Source of the DNA: Pseudomonas sp. S37
Lineage (GTDB): Bacteria; Pseudomonadota; Gammaproteobacteria; Pseudomonadales; Pseudomonadaceae
Reading direction: 5' to 3'
Assembly: GCF_016658545.1 (NCBI RefSeq)
Contig: NZ_JACVZC010000018.1
Span: 1-64,000, forward strand
Length of the DNA stretch: 64,000 bases
Part shown: positions 35,436 through 44,826 of the stretch, in pieces
Position numbering within the stretch: position 1 is the stretch's first letter
Layout: each line of letters opens with the position of its first letter
Notes under the pieces: model-generated
What the model was told of the DNA's origin: nothing
What the model saw: only the letters and a program-made list of their open reading frames with translations
The model's database searches: none
Translations under genes and position numbers: made by a program

Positions 35436-36680
35436 TTGAAGAAGAACGTTCTTATCATTGGTGCAGGAGGTGTCGCCAAGGTGGTGGCCCACAAGTGCGC
35501 ACAGCATAACGACGAACTGGGTCGTATCGCTATCGCGTCACGGAACATCTCCAAATGCCAGGCCATCATCGACAGCGTCAAGGCCAAGGGTAGCCTCAAG
35601 GTACCCGCCGACATCCAGGCCTTCTCGCTCAACGCCCTCGATGTCGAGGCGACCAAGGCACTGATCCGCGAGACCGAATCGCAGATCGTGATCAACGTCG
35701 GTTCCGCGTTCCTCAACATGTCGGTGCTGCGTGCCTGCATCGATACCGGTGTCGCCTACCTGGACACCGCCATCCACGAAGAGCCGGGCAAGATCTGCGA
35801 GACCCCGCCGTGGTACGGCAACTACGAGTGGAAACACCTCGAAGAGTGCCAACAAAAGAACATTACCGCCATTCTCGGCGTCGGTTTCGACCCGGGTGTG
35901 GTGAACAGCTACGCAAAACTTGCGCAGCAGCAGTATTTCGACAGCATTGATTCGATCGACATCCTCGACGTCAATGCCGGTTCGCATGGCAAGTACTTTG
36001 CCACCAACTTCGACCCGGAAATCAACTTCCGCGAGTTTACCGGGCAAGTATGGAGCTGGCAGAACAGCCAGTGGACCAGCAACACCATGTTCGAAGTCAA
36101 GCGTACCGACGACCTGCCTGTGGTAGGTTCGCAAAACCTGTACCTGACTGGCCACGATGAAGTTCACTCGATTTCGAAGAACCTCAACGTGCCGAACGTG
36201 CGTTTCTGGATGAGCTTCGGTGAGCACTACATCAATGTGTTCACCGTGCTTAAAAACCTGGGCCTGCTCAGCGAGCAGCCGGTGAAAACCGCCGAAGGCC
36301 TGGAAGTGGTACCGCTGAAGGTGGTCAAGGCCGTGCTGCCGGACCCAGCCTCGCTGGCCCCTGGCTACACCGGCAAGACCTGCATCGGTGACCTGGTCAA
36401 AGGCACCAAGGATGGCCAACCACGCGAAGTGTTCATCTACAACGTGGCCGACCACGAAGAAGCCTATGCCGAGACCGACAGCCAGGGCATTTCCTACACT
36501 GCTGGCGTACCGCCAGTGGCTGCAGCGCTGCTGGTTGCCCGTGGCGAGTGGGATGCCAAGCGCATGGTCAACGTCGAGGAGCTGCCAGCCGAGCCGTTCC
36601 TCAAGGCGCTGGACGTGATGGGCCTGCCGACCCGCGTCAAGGATGAAAAAGGTGATCGTCCTTGGGACGCTGAAGCCTAA
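35436..36680 (+). CDS. Carboxynorspermidine dehydrogenase, saccharopine-dehydrogenase family
   Basis: A 414-residue NADPH-dependent enzyme. It reductively condenses aspartate semialdehyde with a diamine (putrescine or diaminopropane) to carboxy(nor)spermidine. The Rossmann motif 'VLIIGAGGVAKVVAHKC' is at residue 5, followed by 'GVGFDPGVVNSYAKLA' and 'HGKYFATNFDPEINFRE', typical of this clade. It starts at TTG 35436 with AAGGAG upstream; no ATG gives a complete Rossmann fold. Followed by a strong terminator, so nspC plus this gene form one two-gene operon. Confidence 0.92.
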   Translation: MKKNVLIIGAGGVAKVVAHKCAQHNDELGRIAIASRNISKCQAIIDSVKAKGSLKVPADIQAFSLNALDVEATKALIRETESQIVINVGSAFLNMSVLRACIDTGVAYLDTAIHEEPGKICETPPWYGNYEWKHLEECQQKNITAILGVGFDPGVVNSYAKLAQQQYFDSIDSIDILDVNAGSHGKYFATNFDPEINFREFTGQVWSWQNSQWTSNTMFEVKRTDDLPVVGSQNLYLTGHDEVHSISKNLNVPNVRFWMSFGEHYINVFTVLKNLGLLSEQPVKTAEGLEVVPLKVVKAVLPDPASLAPGYTGKTCIGDLVKGTKDGQPREVFIYNVADHEEAYAETDSQGISYTAGVPPVAAALLVARGEWDAKRMVNVEELPAEPFLKALDVMGLPTRVKDEKGDRPWDAEA

Positions 36681-36690
36681 GCGGTAACAC

Positions 36691-36725
36691 AGAGGGGGCG
36701 CCAACAGGGCGCCCCCTCTGCTTTT
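36691..36725 (+). terminator. Rho-independent terminator of the polyamine operon
   Basis: A perfect 12-bp stem AGAGGGGGCGCC/GGCGCCCCCTCT (36691-36702 and 36708-36719) with loop AACAG, then GCTTTT. It begins 10 bp after the stop of the dehydrogenase gene. Confidence 0.92.
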
Positions 36726-36728
36726 GCA

Positions 36729-36804
36729 GGCCTGCCCTATTCGCGGGCGCGCCCGCTCCCACAGAAGTCCATTGTAGGAGCGGGTTTACCCGCGAATAGG
36801 CCAG
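36729..36804. repeat. Pair of inverted REP-like repeats, copy 7
   Basis: 'ctattcgcgggcgcgcccgc' on the left faces 'gagcgggtttacccgcgaat' on the right, separated by only about 20 bp. It lies between the terminator and the promoter region of the sugar operon. Confidence 0.8.
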
Positions 36805-36909
36805 CACAAGCTAGCCACACTTCCACATTCAGCGACAACCTGCCCAAGTAACAATATCTACACACCGATGTGACATTTTTTTTCAGCTTTCTTATCAAGG
36901 AGCTGTCAA

Positions 36910-38247
36910 ATGAAGGTCACGGTTTTCGGTACCGGCTATGTCGGCCTCACCCAGGCAGTGTGCCTGGCCCAGGTGGGGCATTCGGTGTTGTGCATGGATG
37001 TCGATGCCGAGCGGGTCGCCGCCCTCAGCGCCGGGCATTGCCCGATCTTCGAGCCCGGCATGGCCCCGATGCTGGAGCGCAACCTGGCCTGCGGCCGCCT
37101 GCGCTTTACCACCGACGCCGGCCAGGCTGCCAACTACGCCAGGTTGCAGTTCGTCGCCGTCGGCACCCCGCCACAGGCCGATGGCAGCGCCGACCTGAAA
37201 CACGTGTTTGCCGTGGTCGACAGCATCCTCGAACATGCTGACGGGCCCAAGGTGATCGTCAACAAGTCCACTGTGCCGGTGGGTACGGTACACCGCATCA
37301 AGGCGCGTATCGCCCAGGCCGTGGCCGATAGCAGCCGCTTTCAGGTCATCAGCAACCCGGAGTTCCTCAAGGAAGGCTCTGCAGTAGACGATTGCATGCG
37401 CCCGGAGCGCATCATCATCGGTGGCGCCGAGCCGGCCGAAGTGGAGTTGCTGCGTGAGCTGTACCTGCCCTTCAGCCGCAACCGCGAAAAGCTCATGGTC
37501 ATGGATGCACGCAGCGCCGAACTGACCAAATACGCGGCCAACTGCATGCTCGCGACCAAGATTTCCTTCATCAACGAAATCGCCAACCTGGCCGAGCACC
37601 TGGGGGCCGATATCGAAATGGTGCGCCGTGGCATCGGCTCGGACTCGCGCATCGGTTACGACTTCATTTACGCCGGCTGCGGTTTTGGTGGGTCGTGCTT
37701 CCCCAAGGACCTGCAAGCCCTGCGCCGCAGTGCCGAGGCCGAAGGCTTTGAGGCGCAACTGCTGCGCGCAGTAGAGTCGGTCAACGAGATGCAGAAAGGC
37801 CGGCTGTTCAGCAAGATCCAGCGCCACTATCCCGGTGGCCTGCAGGGCAAGGTATTTGCCCTGTGGGGCCTGTCGTTCAAACCCAATACCAATGACATTC
37901 GCGAGGCTGCCAGCCGGGTCCTGCTGGAAGCGCTGTGGGCCGCTGGCGCGCGTGTACAGGCCCACGATCCGCAGGCCATGGAAGAAATCCTGCGCCATTA
38001 CGGCCCGCGCGACGACCTGCAACTGGTGCCCTGCAAGGACGATGCACTGGAGGGCGCCGATGCCCTGGTGATCGTTACCGAATGGCAGGACTACCGCGTG
38101 CTCAACCTGGACAAGGTGCCACAACTGCTGGCCGACCGGGTGGTGTTCGACGGCCGCAACCTGTTCGAGCCGGAACACATGGCCGCCGCCGGCCTGACTT
38201 ACTACGGTATCGGCCGTGGCCAGGTGCAGCCAGCATGCCCGTACTGA
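36910..38247 (+). CDS. ugd: UDP-glucose 6-dehydrogenase
   Basis: A 445-residue NAD-dependent four-electron dehydrogenase turning UDP-glucose into UDP-glucuronate. NAD motif GTGYVG at 7-12; 'NKSTVPVGT'; active-site Cys263 in 'GGSCFPKDLQAL'; central 'ELTKYAANCMLATKISFINE'; C-domain 'LWGLSFKPNTNDIREA'. It heads a five-gene operon and overlaps the epimerase start by 13 bp, so UDP-glucuronate is probably passed to the epimerase. AAGGAG lies 8 bases before the ATG. Confidence 0.93.
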   Translation: MKVTVFGTGYVGLTQAVCLAQVGHSVLCMDVDAERVAALSAGHCPIFEPGMAPMLERNLACGRLRFTTDAGQAANYARLQFVAVGTPPQADGSADLKHVFAVVDSILEHADGPKVIVNKSTVPVGTVHRIKARIAQAVADSSRFQVISNPEFLKEGSAVDDCMRPERIIIGGAEPAEVELLRELYLPFSRNREKLMVMDARSAELTKYAANCMLATKISFINEIANLAEHLGADIEMVRRGIGSDSRIGYDFIYAGCGFGGSCFPKDLQALRRSAEAEGFEAQLLRAVESVNEMQKGRLFSKIQRHYPGGLQGKVFALWGLSFKPNTNDIREAASRVLLEALWAAGARVQAHDPQAMEEILRHYGPRDDLQLVPCKDDALEGADALVIVTEWQDYRVLNLDKVPQLLADRVVFDGRNLFEPEHMAAAGLTYYGIGRGQVQPACPY

Positions 38248-39209
38248 TCACAGGCGTTGCCGGTTTCATCGGTTTTCACCTCGCGCGCCGGCTGTGCGAG
38301 GCCGGCATCGAGGTGGTCGGCATCGACAACCTCAATGCCTACTACAGCGTCGAGCTGAAAATGGCACGCCTGCGAGAACTGCGTGGCTTTGCCCATTTCC
38401 GGTTTCACACCCTCGACATCGCCAACCTCGACGACCTGCAACAACTGTTCGCCGGGCAGGCGTTCAGCGAGGTCATCCACCTGGCAGCCCAGGCCGGGGT
38501 GCGCTATTCGCTGGACAACGCGGGTGCCTACGGCCAGGCCAACCTGGTTGGTTTTCTCAACATCCTCGAAGCCTGCCGCCAGCAACCGCCGCGCCACCTG
38601 ATCTATGCCTCCAGCAGCTCGGTGTATGGCGCCAATGCCAAGCTGCCGTTCAGCATCGACGACCCGGTCGAGCAGCCGGTGTCACTGTATGCCGCCAGCA
38701 AGCGCGCCAATGAGCTGATGGCGCACAGCTACGCGCACCTGTACCGGCTGCCCACCACCGGTCTGCGCTTCTTCACCGTCTACGGCCCCTGGGGCCGCCC
38801 CGACATGGCACTGTTCAAGTTCACCCGCGCCATGCTCGAAGGCCGGCCGATCGAGGTCTACAACAACGGCCTGATGAGCCGCGACTTCACCTACATCGAC
38901 GACATCATCGAGAGCATCGTGCGCCTGCGCCTGAAGCCGCCCCGGCCAGCCGAGGGGCAAGCGCCCTGCCAGCTGTTCAACATCGGCCGTGGCCAGCCGG
39001 TGAGGCTGCTGCATTTTGTCGAGTGCCTGGAAGACGCCTTGGGCATCAAGGCCCAGCGCAACTACCTGCCGCTGCAAGCAGGCGACGTGCTGGAAACCTG
39101 GGCCGATGTCGGCTCGCTGGCGCGCTGGATCGACTTCACCCCTGGCACATCGCTGGAGCACGGCGTGACTGCTTTCGTTGGCTGGTACCGGGACTTCTAC
39201 CGGGTTTGA
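38235..39209 (+). CDS. NAD-dependent nucleotide-sugar epimerase, probably UDP-glucuronate 4-epimerase
   Basis: A 324-residue extended short-chain dehydrogenase. Rossmann motif 'GVAGFIG' (7-13), catalytic YAASK (Y152, K156), 'SSSSVYGANAKLPF' and 'RFFTVYGPWGRPDMALF' are typical of UDP-glucuronate 4-epimerases, which make UDP-galacturonate. The WGRPDMAL stretch is strongly associated with that activity. The gene follows ugd, which supplies its presumed substrate, and precedes the lipid-sugar transfer genes. Confidence 0.88.
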   Translation: MPVLITGVAGFIGFHLARRLCEAGIEVVGIDNLNAYYSVELKMARLRELRGFAHFRFHTLDIANLDDLQQLFAGQAFSEVIHLAAQAGVRYSLDNAGAYGQANLVGFLNILEACRQQPPRHLIYASSSSVYGANAKLPFSIDDPVEQPVSLYAASKRANELMAHSYAHLYRLPTTGLRFFTVYGPWGRPDMALFKFTRAMLEGRPIEVYNNGLMSRDFTYIDDIIESIVRLRLKPPRPAEGQAPCQLFNIGRGQPVRLLHFVECLEDALGIKAQRNYLPLQAGDVLETWADVGSLARWIDFTPGTSLEHGVTAFVGWYRDFYRV

Positions 39210-39243
39210 ACCGCGCACACACAACAAGACCACAGGTAACCTA

Positions 39244-39987
39244 ATGACAGACGCACTGGACCTCTCGGTACTGATCCCCGCCAAGAACGAGGTCGACAAC
39301 CTGCCGTCGCTGTTGATGGAAATACGCGCCGCACTGGCGGCCGAAAACTATGAAGTGGTAGTGGTCGACGACGGCAGCACAGACCGTACCCTGAGCGTAC
39401 TGCAGCAACTGAAAAGCCAAGGCTACACACAGCTGCGCATTCTCCGCCACGACCGCTCCCTGGGCCAGAGCACCTCGCTGTGGCATGCCGCCCAGGCAGC
39501 CCGCGGCCACTGGCTGGCAACCCTGGACGGCGACGGCCAGAACGACCCGGCCGACATCCCCGGCATGCTCGCCCTGGTACGCACCAGCCAAGACCTGGCT
39601 GGCGGTATAAAGCTGGTAGCCGGGCACCGCGTCAACCGCCGCGACAGTGCCAGCAAGCGCTGGGCCTCGCGCTTTGCCAACGGCCTGCGCAGCCGCCTGC
39701 TCAAGGACGCAACGCCCGACACCGGCTGCGGGCTGAAGCTGATCGAACGCGCGGCCTTCTTGCGCCTGCCCTACTTCGACCATATGCACCGCTACATTCC
39801 GGCACTGATCCTGCGCCACAACGGTCGCATGCTGGTGCACCCGGTCAACCACCGGCCACGCCACGCCGGGGTGTCCAAGTACGGCAACCTCGACCGCGCG
39901 CTGGTCGCCATCCTTGACCTGATCGGGGTGTGGTGGCTGATCCGTCGTACCCGCCTGAACAGCCAGCCGCAGGAGCTCGAGGGATGA
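39244..39987 (+). CDS. Family-2 glycosyltransferase, polyprenyl-phosphate sugar synthase type
   Basis: A 247-residue GT2 enzyme: 'LSVLIPAKNEVDNLPSLL', 'VVVDDGSTDRTL', 'GHWLATLDGDGQNDP' and 'TGCGLKLIERAAFLRLP'. It resembles dolichol-phosphate mannosyltransferase, ArnC and rhizobial RgtE, but has no C-terminal membrane helices of its own; the neighbour (LAB_N protein) may supply the membrane anchor. Expected to move the uronic acid from UDP onto undecaprenyl phosphate at the cytoplasmic face. The ATGA overlap with the next gene indicates coupling. Confidence 0.87.
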   Translation: MTDALDLSVLIPAKNEVDNLPSLLMEIRAALAAENYEVVVVDDGSTDRTLSVLQQLKSQGYTQLRILRHDRSLGQSTSLWHAAQAARGHWLATLDGDGQNDPADIPGMLALVRTSQDLAGGIKLVAGHRVNRRDSASKRWASRFANGLRSRLLKDATPDTGCGLKLIERAAFLRLPYFDHMHRYIPALILRHNGRMLVHPVNHRPRHAGVSKYGNLDRALVAILDLIGVWWLIRRTRLNSQPQELEG

Positions 39988-40256
39988 CCCGCGAAACCCT
40001 GTGGCTGATCATCGGCTTCGCCGGCCAGGCAGTGTTCACCGGGCGCTTCGTGCTGCAGTGGCTGTACAGCGAGCTCAAGCGCCGCAGCGTGATACCGGTG
40101 GGTTTCTGGTACCTGAGCATGCTCGGCAGTGCGCTGCTGCTGACCTATGCCATCTACCGCCAGGACCCGGTGTTCATCATCGGCCAGAGCTTCGGCTTCC
40201 TCGTCTACCTGCGCAACCTGCAGCTGATTGCCCGTCACCAGGAACAGAAGGAATAG
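39984..40256 (+). CDS. Small LAB_N (lipid-A-disaccharide synthase N-terminal-like) membrane protein
   Basis: A 90-residue protein with three predicted helices: 'LWLIIGFAGQAVFTGRFVLQ', 'VIPVGFWYLSMLGSALLLTY', 'QDPVFIIGQSFGFLVYLRN'. The QW/'R.FVLQW' and 'P..FW..S..G' pattern defines the LAB_N/PQ-loop-like family. Proteins like this often sit next to a GT2 and an ArnT-type transferase and are thought to help make or flip the lipid-linked sugar. It overlaps the GT2 gene by 4 bp. Confidence 0.85.
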   Translation: MTRETLWLIIGFAGQAVFTGRFVLQWLYSELKRRSVIPVGFWYLSMLGSALLLTYAIYRQDPVFIIGQSFGFLVYLRNLQLIARHQEQKE

Positions 40257-40260
40257 CCCT

Positions 40261-41793
40261 GTGCCACAGCTCAAGACCCTCGGTGCCGAACGCCTGGCCC
40301 TGATCGCGCTGGCCGTGGTGCTGGTCGGCGCAGGCATCGGCTGGCGCCAGCCGATGAACGTCGATGAAGAGCGCTTTCTCGGCGTGGCCCTGGAAATGCT
40401 GCAAAGCGGCAACTGGTTCATCCCGCACCGGGCTGCAGAAATCTACGGCGACAAGCCGCCGCTGTTCATGTGGACCGTGGCGCTGTTCAGTTACCTGACC
40501 GGCTCACCCAAGGTTGCCCTGTACCTGCCGGGGTTGCTGTCGGCAGCGACCATCACCTGGGTGCTGCATGACCTTGGCCGGCGTTTATGGAACCGGCGCA
40601 TCGGCGTGATCGCCGCCTTGCTGTTCCTGGCCACCTACCAGAGCTACAGCATTTTGCGTACCGGGCAGATCGACAGTTTCCTGTGCCTGTGGGTGGCGCT
40701 GGGCTTCTACGGTATGGTCCGGCACCTGCTGCTGGGGCCGGCCTGGGGTTGGTTCTACCTGGCCTGTGCGGCCATGGGCCTGGGCATCATCAGCAAGGGC
40801 GTGGGTTTTGTCCCGGCATTGATGCTGCTGCCCTACGCCTGGGCGGTGCGCCAGCGCTGGCACGGCGTGGTGGCCATGCCCGGCCAGGGTTGGCGCTGGA
40901 GCCTGGGGCTGCTGTGCTTGCTGGCCGGTTGCGCGGTGTGGCTGCTGCCGTTGCTGGTGTCGATTGCCCATGGCGGTGGTGCGGCGGAACTGGCCTACCT
41001 GAAGGAAATCCTGCTGCGCCAGACGGCCAGCCGCTATGCCAATGCCTGGGACCATCGCGAGCCGTTCTGGTATTTCTTCGTCCAGGTCATCCCCAAGTAT
41101 TGGCTGCCGCTGATACTGGCCCTGCCCTGGCTGGTGCCGGCCTGGCGCCGGCAGCTGCAGAAACGCGATGGCCGCTTCCTGTTACTGCTTGGCTGGGTGG
41201 CACTGGTGCTGCTGTTCTTCAGCCTCAGCAGCGGCAAACGCAAGCTGTACATCTTCCCCGCGTTGCCCGGGCTGGTGCTGGCCATGGCGCCGTTGGTGCC
41301 GTGGTTGCTCAAGCGCTGGTGGCAGCGCCGGCCAGGTTGGCGCAAGGCCTTCACCGGCGTGGCCATGGTCTGGTTCGCCCTGTGGTTTGCCCGTGGCTTC
41401 GTCGAACCGGCCAAGGAGGGCCGCAACCCGCATGACACATTGATGAGCGACGCCGCGCGGGCTACCGGCGGTGCCGAACTGGTGCTGGTCAACTGGCGGG
41501 AGGGGCATTGGCTGTTTGCCCGGCAGCCCATCGTGCATTTCGGTTTCACCGGGCAGTCCAAGGCCGACACGGCGGCTTATTGGTTGCGCCAGCACCCTGC
41601 CGCCTTCGCCCTGATACCGGCCACCGAACTGGGCCACTGCTTCAGCGCCGACAAGGCGCGCAGGCTGGGCGAGACCTCACGGGCCGAGTGGTACGTGGTG
41701 GGCGCTGATGCCGACAACGGCCAGTGCCAAGGCACTGCCCCCAGTCATGTCTATCACTTCAGCTGGAGCGATGTAGGGGCCGGCCCGTTGTAG
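40261..41793 (+). CDS. ArnT-like GT39 lipid-A/core glycosyltransferase
   Basis: A 510-residue polytopic membrane transferase (about 11-12 helices) of the ArnT/PMT family, which uses a polyprenyl-phosphate sugar on the periplasmic side. The first periplasmic loop has 'WRQPMNVDEERFLGVALEML' with the acidic DE pair, and 'EIYGDKPPLFMWTVALFSYL' with the KPP motif. It starts at GTG 40261 behind AAGGAA. The C-terminal soluble domain is shorter than in ArnT. Last gene of the operon; a REP pair follows directly. Confidence 0.88.
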   Translation: MPQLKTLGAERLALIALAVVLVGAGIGWRQPMNVDEERFLGVALEMLQSGNWFIPHRAAEIYGDKPPLFMWTVALFSYLTGSPKVALYLPGLLSAATITWVLHDLGRRLWNRRIGVIAALLFLATYQSYSILRTGQIDSFLCLWVALGFYGMVRHLLLGPAWGWFYLACAAMGLGIISKGVGFVPALMLLPYAWAVRQRWHGVVAMPGQGWRWSLGLLCLLAGCAVWLLPLLVSIAHGGGAAELAYLKEILLRQTASRYANAWDHREPFWYFFVQVIPKYWLPLILALPWLVPAWRRQLQKRDGRFLLLLGWVALVLLFFSLSSGKRKLYIFPALPGLVLAMAPLVPWLLKRWWQRRPGWRKAFTGVAMVWFALWFARGFVEPAKEGRNPHDTLMSDAARATGGAELVLVNWREGHWLFARQPIVHFGFTGQSKADTAAYWLRQHPAAFALIPATELGHCFSADKARRLGETSRAEWYVVGADADNGQCQGTAPSHVYHFSWSDVGAGPL

Positions 41794-41878
41794 GAGCGGG
41801 TTTACCCGCGAACACCGGCGAAGCCGGTGCCAGGCAGCGAGTTGCCTGCTTCGCGGGTAAGCCCGCTCCTACAAGGAC
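41787..41878. repeat. Long inverted REP-like repeat, copy 8
   Basis: 'ttgtaggagcgggtttaccc' at the left and 'gggtaagcccgctcctacaa' at the right form the outer arms. Inside sits a second dyad CACCGGC-gaa-GCCGGTG and a third GGCA/TGCC. It would fold into a branched hairpin at the end of the sugar operon and may act as a terminator for it and for convergent mqo. Confidence 0.82.
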
Positions 41879-41894
41879 CGCGTATTGCCTGAAA

Positions 41895-43460
41895 TCAAGG
41901 CGCCGGGGGATTGAGCTGCAACACCTCGTTGGTATACGCCCACTCCTTCTGCACCTCGTCGGGGTGATCGTTCAGGCGCATGCCATACGACGGAATGATC
42001 TGCTTGAACTTCGCCTGCCACTCTGGCGAAGCCACCTTGTCCTTGAACACCTTGTTCAGCACATCGAGCATGATCGGCGGCGCGGTCGAGGCACCCGGCG
42101 AGGCACCCAGCAAGCCGGCGATGCTGCCATCCTTGGACACCACCACCTCGGTACCGAGTTTGAGCACGCCACCCAACGCCTCGTCTTTCTTGATGATCTG
42201 CACCCGTTGGCCCGCCTGCCACAGCCGCCAGTCTTCCTTCTTCGCTTCGGGGAAGTAGGTGCGCAGCGCCTCGAAGCGGTCGTTGTCGGACTGCAACACC
42301 TGGCCGATCAGGTACTGCACCAGGTCGAACTCGCGCACCCCGACCCGCACCATCGGCCAGGCGTTGTGCACACTGGTACTGGCAAGCAGATCCAGCAGCG
42401 AGCCCTGCTTGAGGAACTTGGTCGAGAAGGTGGCGAACGGGCCGAACAGGATCATGCGTTTGCCATCGAGTACCCGGGTATCCAGGTGCGGTACCGACAT
42501 GGGCGGTGCACCGGTGGCGGCGATGCCATAGGCCTTGGCCATGTGGCGTTGTGCGATGGCCGGGTTGTCGGTGACCAGGAACGAACCACCCACCGGGAAG
42601 CCGGCATAATCCTTGGCCTCGTCTATCCCAGACTTCTGCAGCAGGGGTAATGCCGCACCGCCAGCGCCGATGAACAGGAACTTGGCGTCGGTGGACGCCT
42701 TGCTGCCGTCCTTCAGGTTCTTGTACTCGACATGCCAGGTGCCGTCACCGTTGCGGGTAATGTCCTGCACCTCGGTTGACAGCTTGAGGTCGAAATTCGG
42801 CCGGGTCTGCAGGTACCCCACGTACTGCCGGGTGATCTCGCCAAAGTTGACGTCAGTGCCGATCGGCGTCCACGTCACGGCCAGTTTCTGATTGGGGTCG
42901 CGGCCTTCCATCATCAGCGGTACCCACTTGCTGATCTGCGCGTGGTCTTCGGAGTACTGCATGGGCTTGAACAATGGGCTGGCCTGCAGCGCCTCGTAGC
43001 GTCTTTTCAGGAAGCGGATGTTGTCATCGCCCCAGACAAAGCTCATGTGCGGGGTGGTGTTGATGAACGAGTGCGGGTTCTTCAGCACGCCCTGTTTGAC
43101 CTGCCAGGCCAGAAACTGGCGCGTCACCTGGAACGACTCGTTGATCTCCACCGCCTTGCTGATATCGATCTTGCCGTCCTTTTCCGGCGTGTAGTTCAGC
43201 TCGGCCAAGGCCGAGTGGCCGGTGCCCGCGTTGTTCCAGCCGTTGGAGCTTTCCTCGGCCACCTTGTCCAGCCGCTCGACCATTTCCATCGACCAGCCCG
43301 GCTCCAGCTCGTTGAGCCACACCGCCAGGGTGGAACTCATGATGCCGCCACCCACCAGCAGCACATCGACCTTCCTGGTTTCCGCTGCCTGGGCATTGAG
43401 CATGCCGATGGCCAACGCCAGCCCGGCCAACGCCAGTCTGGGCTTGATGGTGATCTTCAT
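41895..43460 (-). CDS. mqo: Malate:quinone oxidoreductase with an N-terminal leader peptide
   Basis: A 521-residue FAD-dependent TCA-cycle enzyme oxidising malate to oxaloacetate and passing electrons to quinone. The FAD motif is '[19 protein letters not shown]' (32 onward), followed by '[19 protein letters not shown]' and '[17 protein letters not shown]', all Mqo hallmarks. Unusually the protein begins with a typical signal-peptide-like leader ('[18 protein letters not shown]') before the FAD domain. No twin arginine is seen, so Sec export or a membrane anchor is possible, a matter worth testing. Confidence 0.92.
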   Translation of the reverse strand: MKITIKPRLALAGLALAIGMLNAQAAETRKVDVLLVGGGIMSSTLAVWLNELEPGWSMEMVERLDKVAEESSNGWNNAGTGHSALAELNYTPEKDGKIDISKAVEINESFQVTRQFLAWQVKQGVLKNPHSFINTTPHMSFVWGDDNIRFLKRRYEALQASPLFKPMQYSEDHAQISKWVPLMMEGRDPNQKLAVTWTPIGTDVNFGEITRQYVGYLQTRPNFDLKLSTEVQDITRNGDGTWHVEYKNLKDGSKASTDAKFLFIGAGGAALPLLQKSGIDEAKDYAGFPVGGSFLVTDNPAIAQRHMAKAYGIAATGAPPMSVPHLDTRVLDGKRMILFGPFATFSTKFLKQGSLLDLLASTSVHNAWPMVRVGVREFDLVQYLIGQVLQSDNDRFEALRTYFPEAKKEDWRLWQAGQRVQIIKKDEALGGVLKLGTEVVVSKDGSIAGLLGASPGASTAPPIMLDVLNKVFKDKVASPEWQAKFKQIIPSYGMRLNDHPDEVQKEWAYTNEVLQLNPPAP

Positions 43461-43605
43461 AACCTTTCCCGCGCCTCGTTACTGTCCGTAAGTTCAGCCA
43501 CAAGCTTAGCTGACGAATTTAGTCGGGTATGACGGGCGCACAAACACTTGCATTCAGACAGATCTCAAAATACTGTATGAATATTCAGTATCGCAGGTCA
43601 GCCCC

Positions 43606-44826
43606 ATGCAACTCATCGCCAAACTCGGCATCCTCGCCGACGCCGCCAAGTACGATGCGTCCTGCGCCAGCAGCGGCGCGCCCAAGCGCAATTCGCGTGG
43701 TGCCGAGGGGCTGGGTGCCACCAATGGCATGGGGATCTGTCACAGCTATACCCCCGACGGCCGCTGCGTATCGCTGCTGAAGGTACTGCTGACCAATTTT
43801 TGCCTGTATGACTGCCAGTACTGCGTCAACCGCCGCTCCAGCAACGTGCCGCGCGCACGCTTCAGCCCTGAGGAAGTGGTGCGCCTGACGTTGGACTTCT
43901 ACCGGCGCAACTGCATCAGCGGCCTGTTCCTCAGCTCTGGCATCATCCGCTCGGCGGACTACACCATGGAGCAGCTTATTCGCGTGGCCCGGCTGTTGCG
44001 CGAGGAACACAACTTCCGTGGCTACATCCACCTCAAGACCATCCCCGATGCCGACCCACTGCTGATCGAAGAAGCCGGGCGCCTGGCCGACCGGCTCAGC
44101 GTCAACATCGAATTGCCCACCGACGCCAGCCTCAAGCGCCTGGCACCCGAGAAGCAGGCGCACACCATTCGCCAGGCCATGGGCGTGATTCACCAGGGCC
44201 AGCAGGCCGTGGCCAACGAGCCCAGGGCGCCGCGGTTTACCCCGGCCGGGCAAAGCACCCAGGTCATCGTCGGGGCCGACAGCACCGACGACAGCACCTT
44301 GCTGCGCAATGCCGAATCGCTGTATCAAGGCTTTGGTCTCAAGCGCGTGTACTACTCTGCCTTCAGCCCGATCCCCGACAGCCCCGGCAGCGTGCCGCTG
44401 GCCGCGCCACCGCTGCTGCGCGAGCACCGCCTGTACCAGGCCGACTTCCTGCTGCGTGGCTATGGCTACAAAGCCGGCGAGCTGCTGGGCCAGAGCGGCA
44501 ACCTGGCGCTGGACATCGACCCCAAGCTGGCCTGGGCGCTGGCCAACCGCGACGTCTTCCCGCTGGACGTGAACCGCGCGGAGCCGGCGCTGCTGGCGCG
44601 CATCCCCGGCATCGGCCTGCGCAGCGTGCAGCGCCTGGTCGCCCTGCGGCGGGAACGGCGCATCCGCTATGACGACCTGATCCAGCTGCGCTGCGTGCTG
44701 GACAAGGCGCGCCCGTTCATCGTCACCAGCGACTACCGCCCGGCCCAGGCCGAATTGCGCAGTGGCTTGCTGCGGGCGCGCTTGCGTGAACCGCAGGCGC
44801 CGGTGCAGATGGGGTTGTGGGGGTGA
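43606..44826 (+). CDS. Radical-SAM protein, putative DNA modification/repair (TIGR03916 type)
   Basis: A 406-residue radical-SAM enzyme. The 4Fe-4S cysteines are C66, C70 and C73 (CLYDCQYC). 'FLSSGIIRSADYTMEQLIRV' and 'RDVFPLDVNRAEPALLARIP' lead into a C-terminal helix-hairpin-helix (GIGLRSVQRLVALRR), which binds DNA. The next gene is the TIGR03915-type partner. The two are always described as a pair of putative DNA metabolism proteins; the reaction is not known. There is no signal peptide. Confidence 0.9.
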   Translation: MQLIAKLGILADAAKYDASCASSGAPKRNSRGAEGLGATNGMGICHSYTPDGRCVSLLKVLLTNFCLYDCQYCVNRRSSNVPRARFSPEEVVRLTLDFYRRNCISGLFLSSGIIRSADYTMEQLIRVARLLREEHNFRGYIHLKTIPDADPLLIEEAGRLADRLSVNIELPTDASLKRLAPEKQAHTIRQAMGVIHQGQQAVANEPRAPRFTPAGQSTQVIVGADSTDDSTLLRNAESLYQGFGLKRVYYSAFSPIPDSPGSVPLAAPPLLREHRLYQADFLLRGYGYKAGELLGQSGNLALDIDPKLAWALANRDVFPLDVNRAEPALLARIPGIGLRSVQRLVALRRERRIRYDDLIQLRCVLDKARPFIVTSDYRPAQAELRSGLLRARLREPQAPVQMGLWG

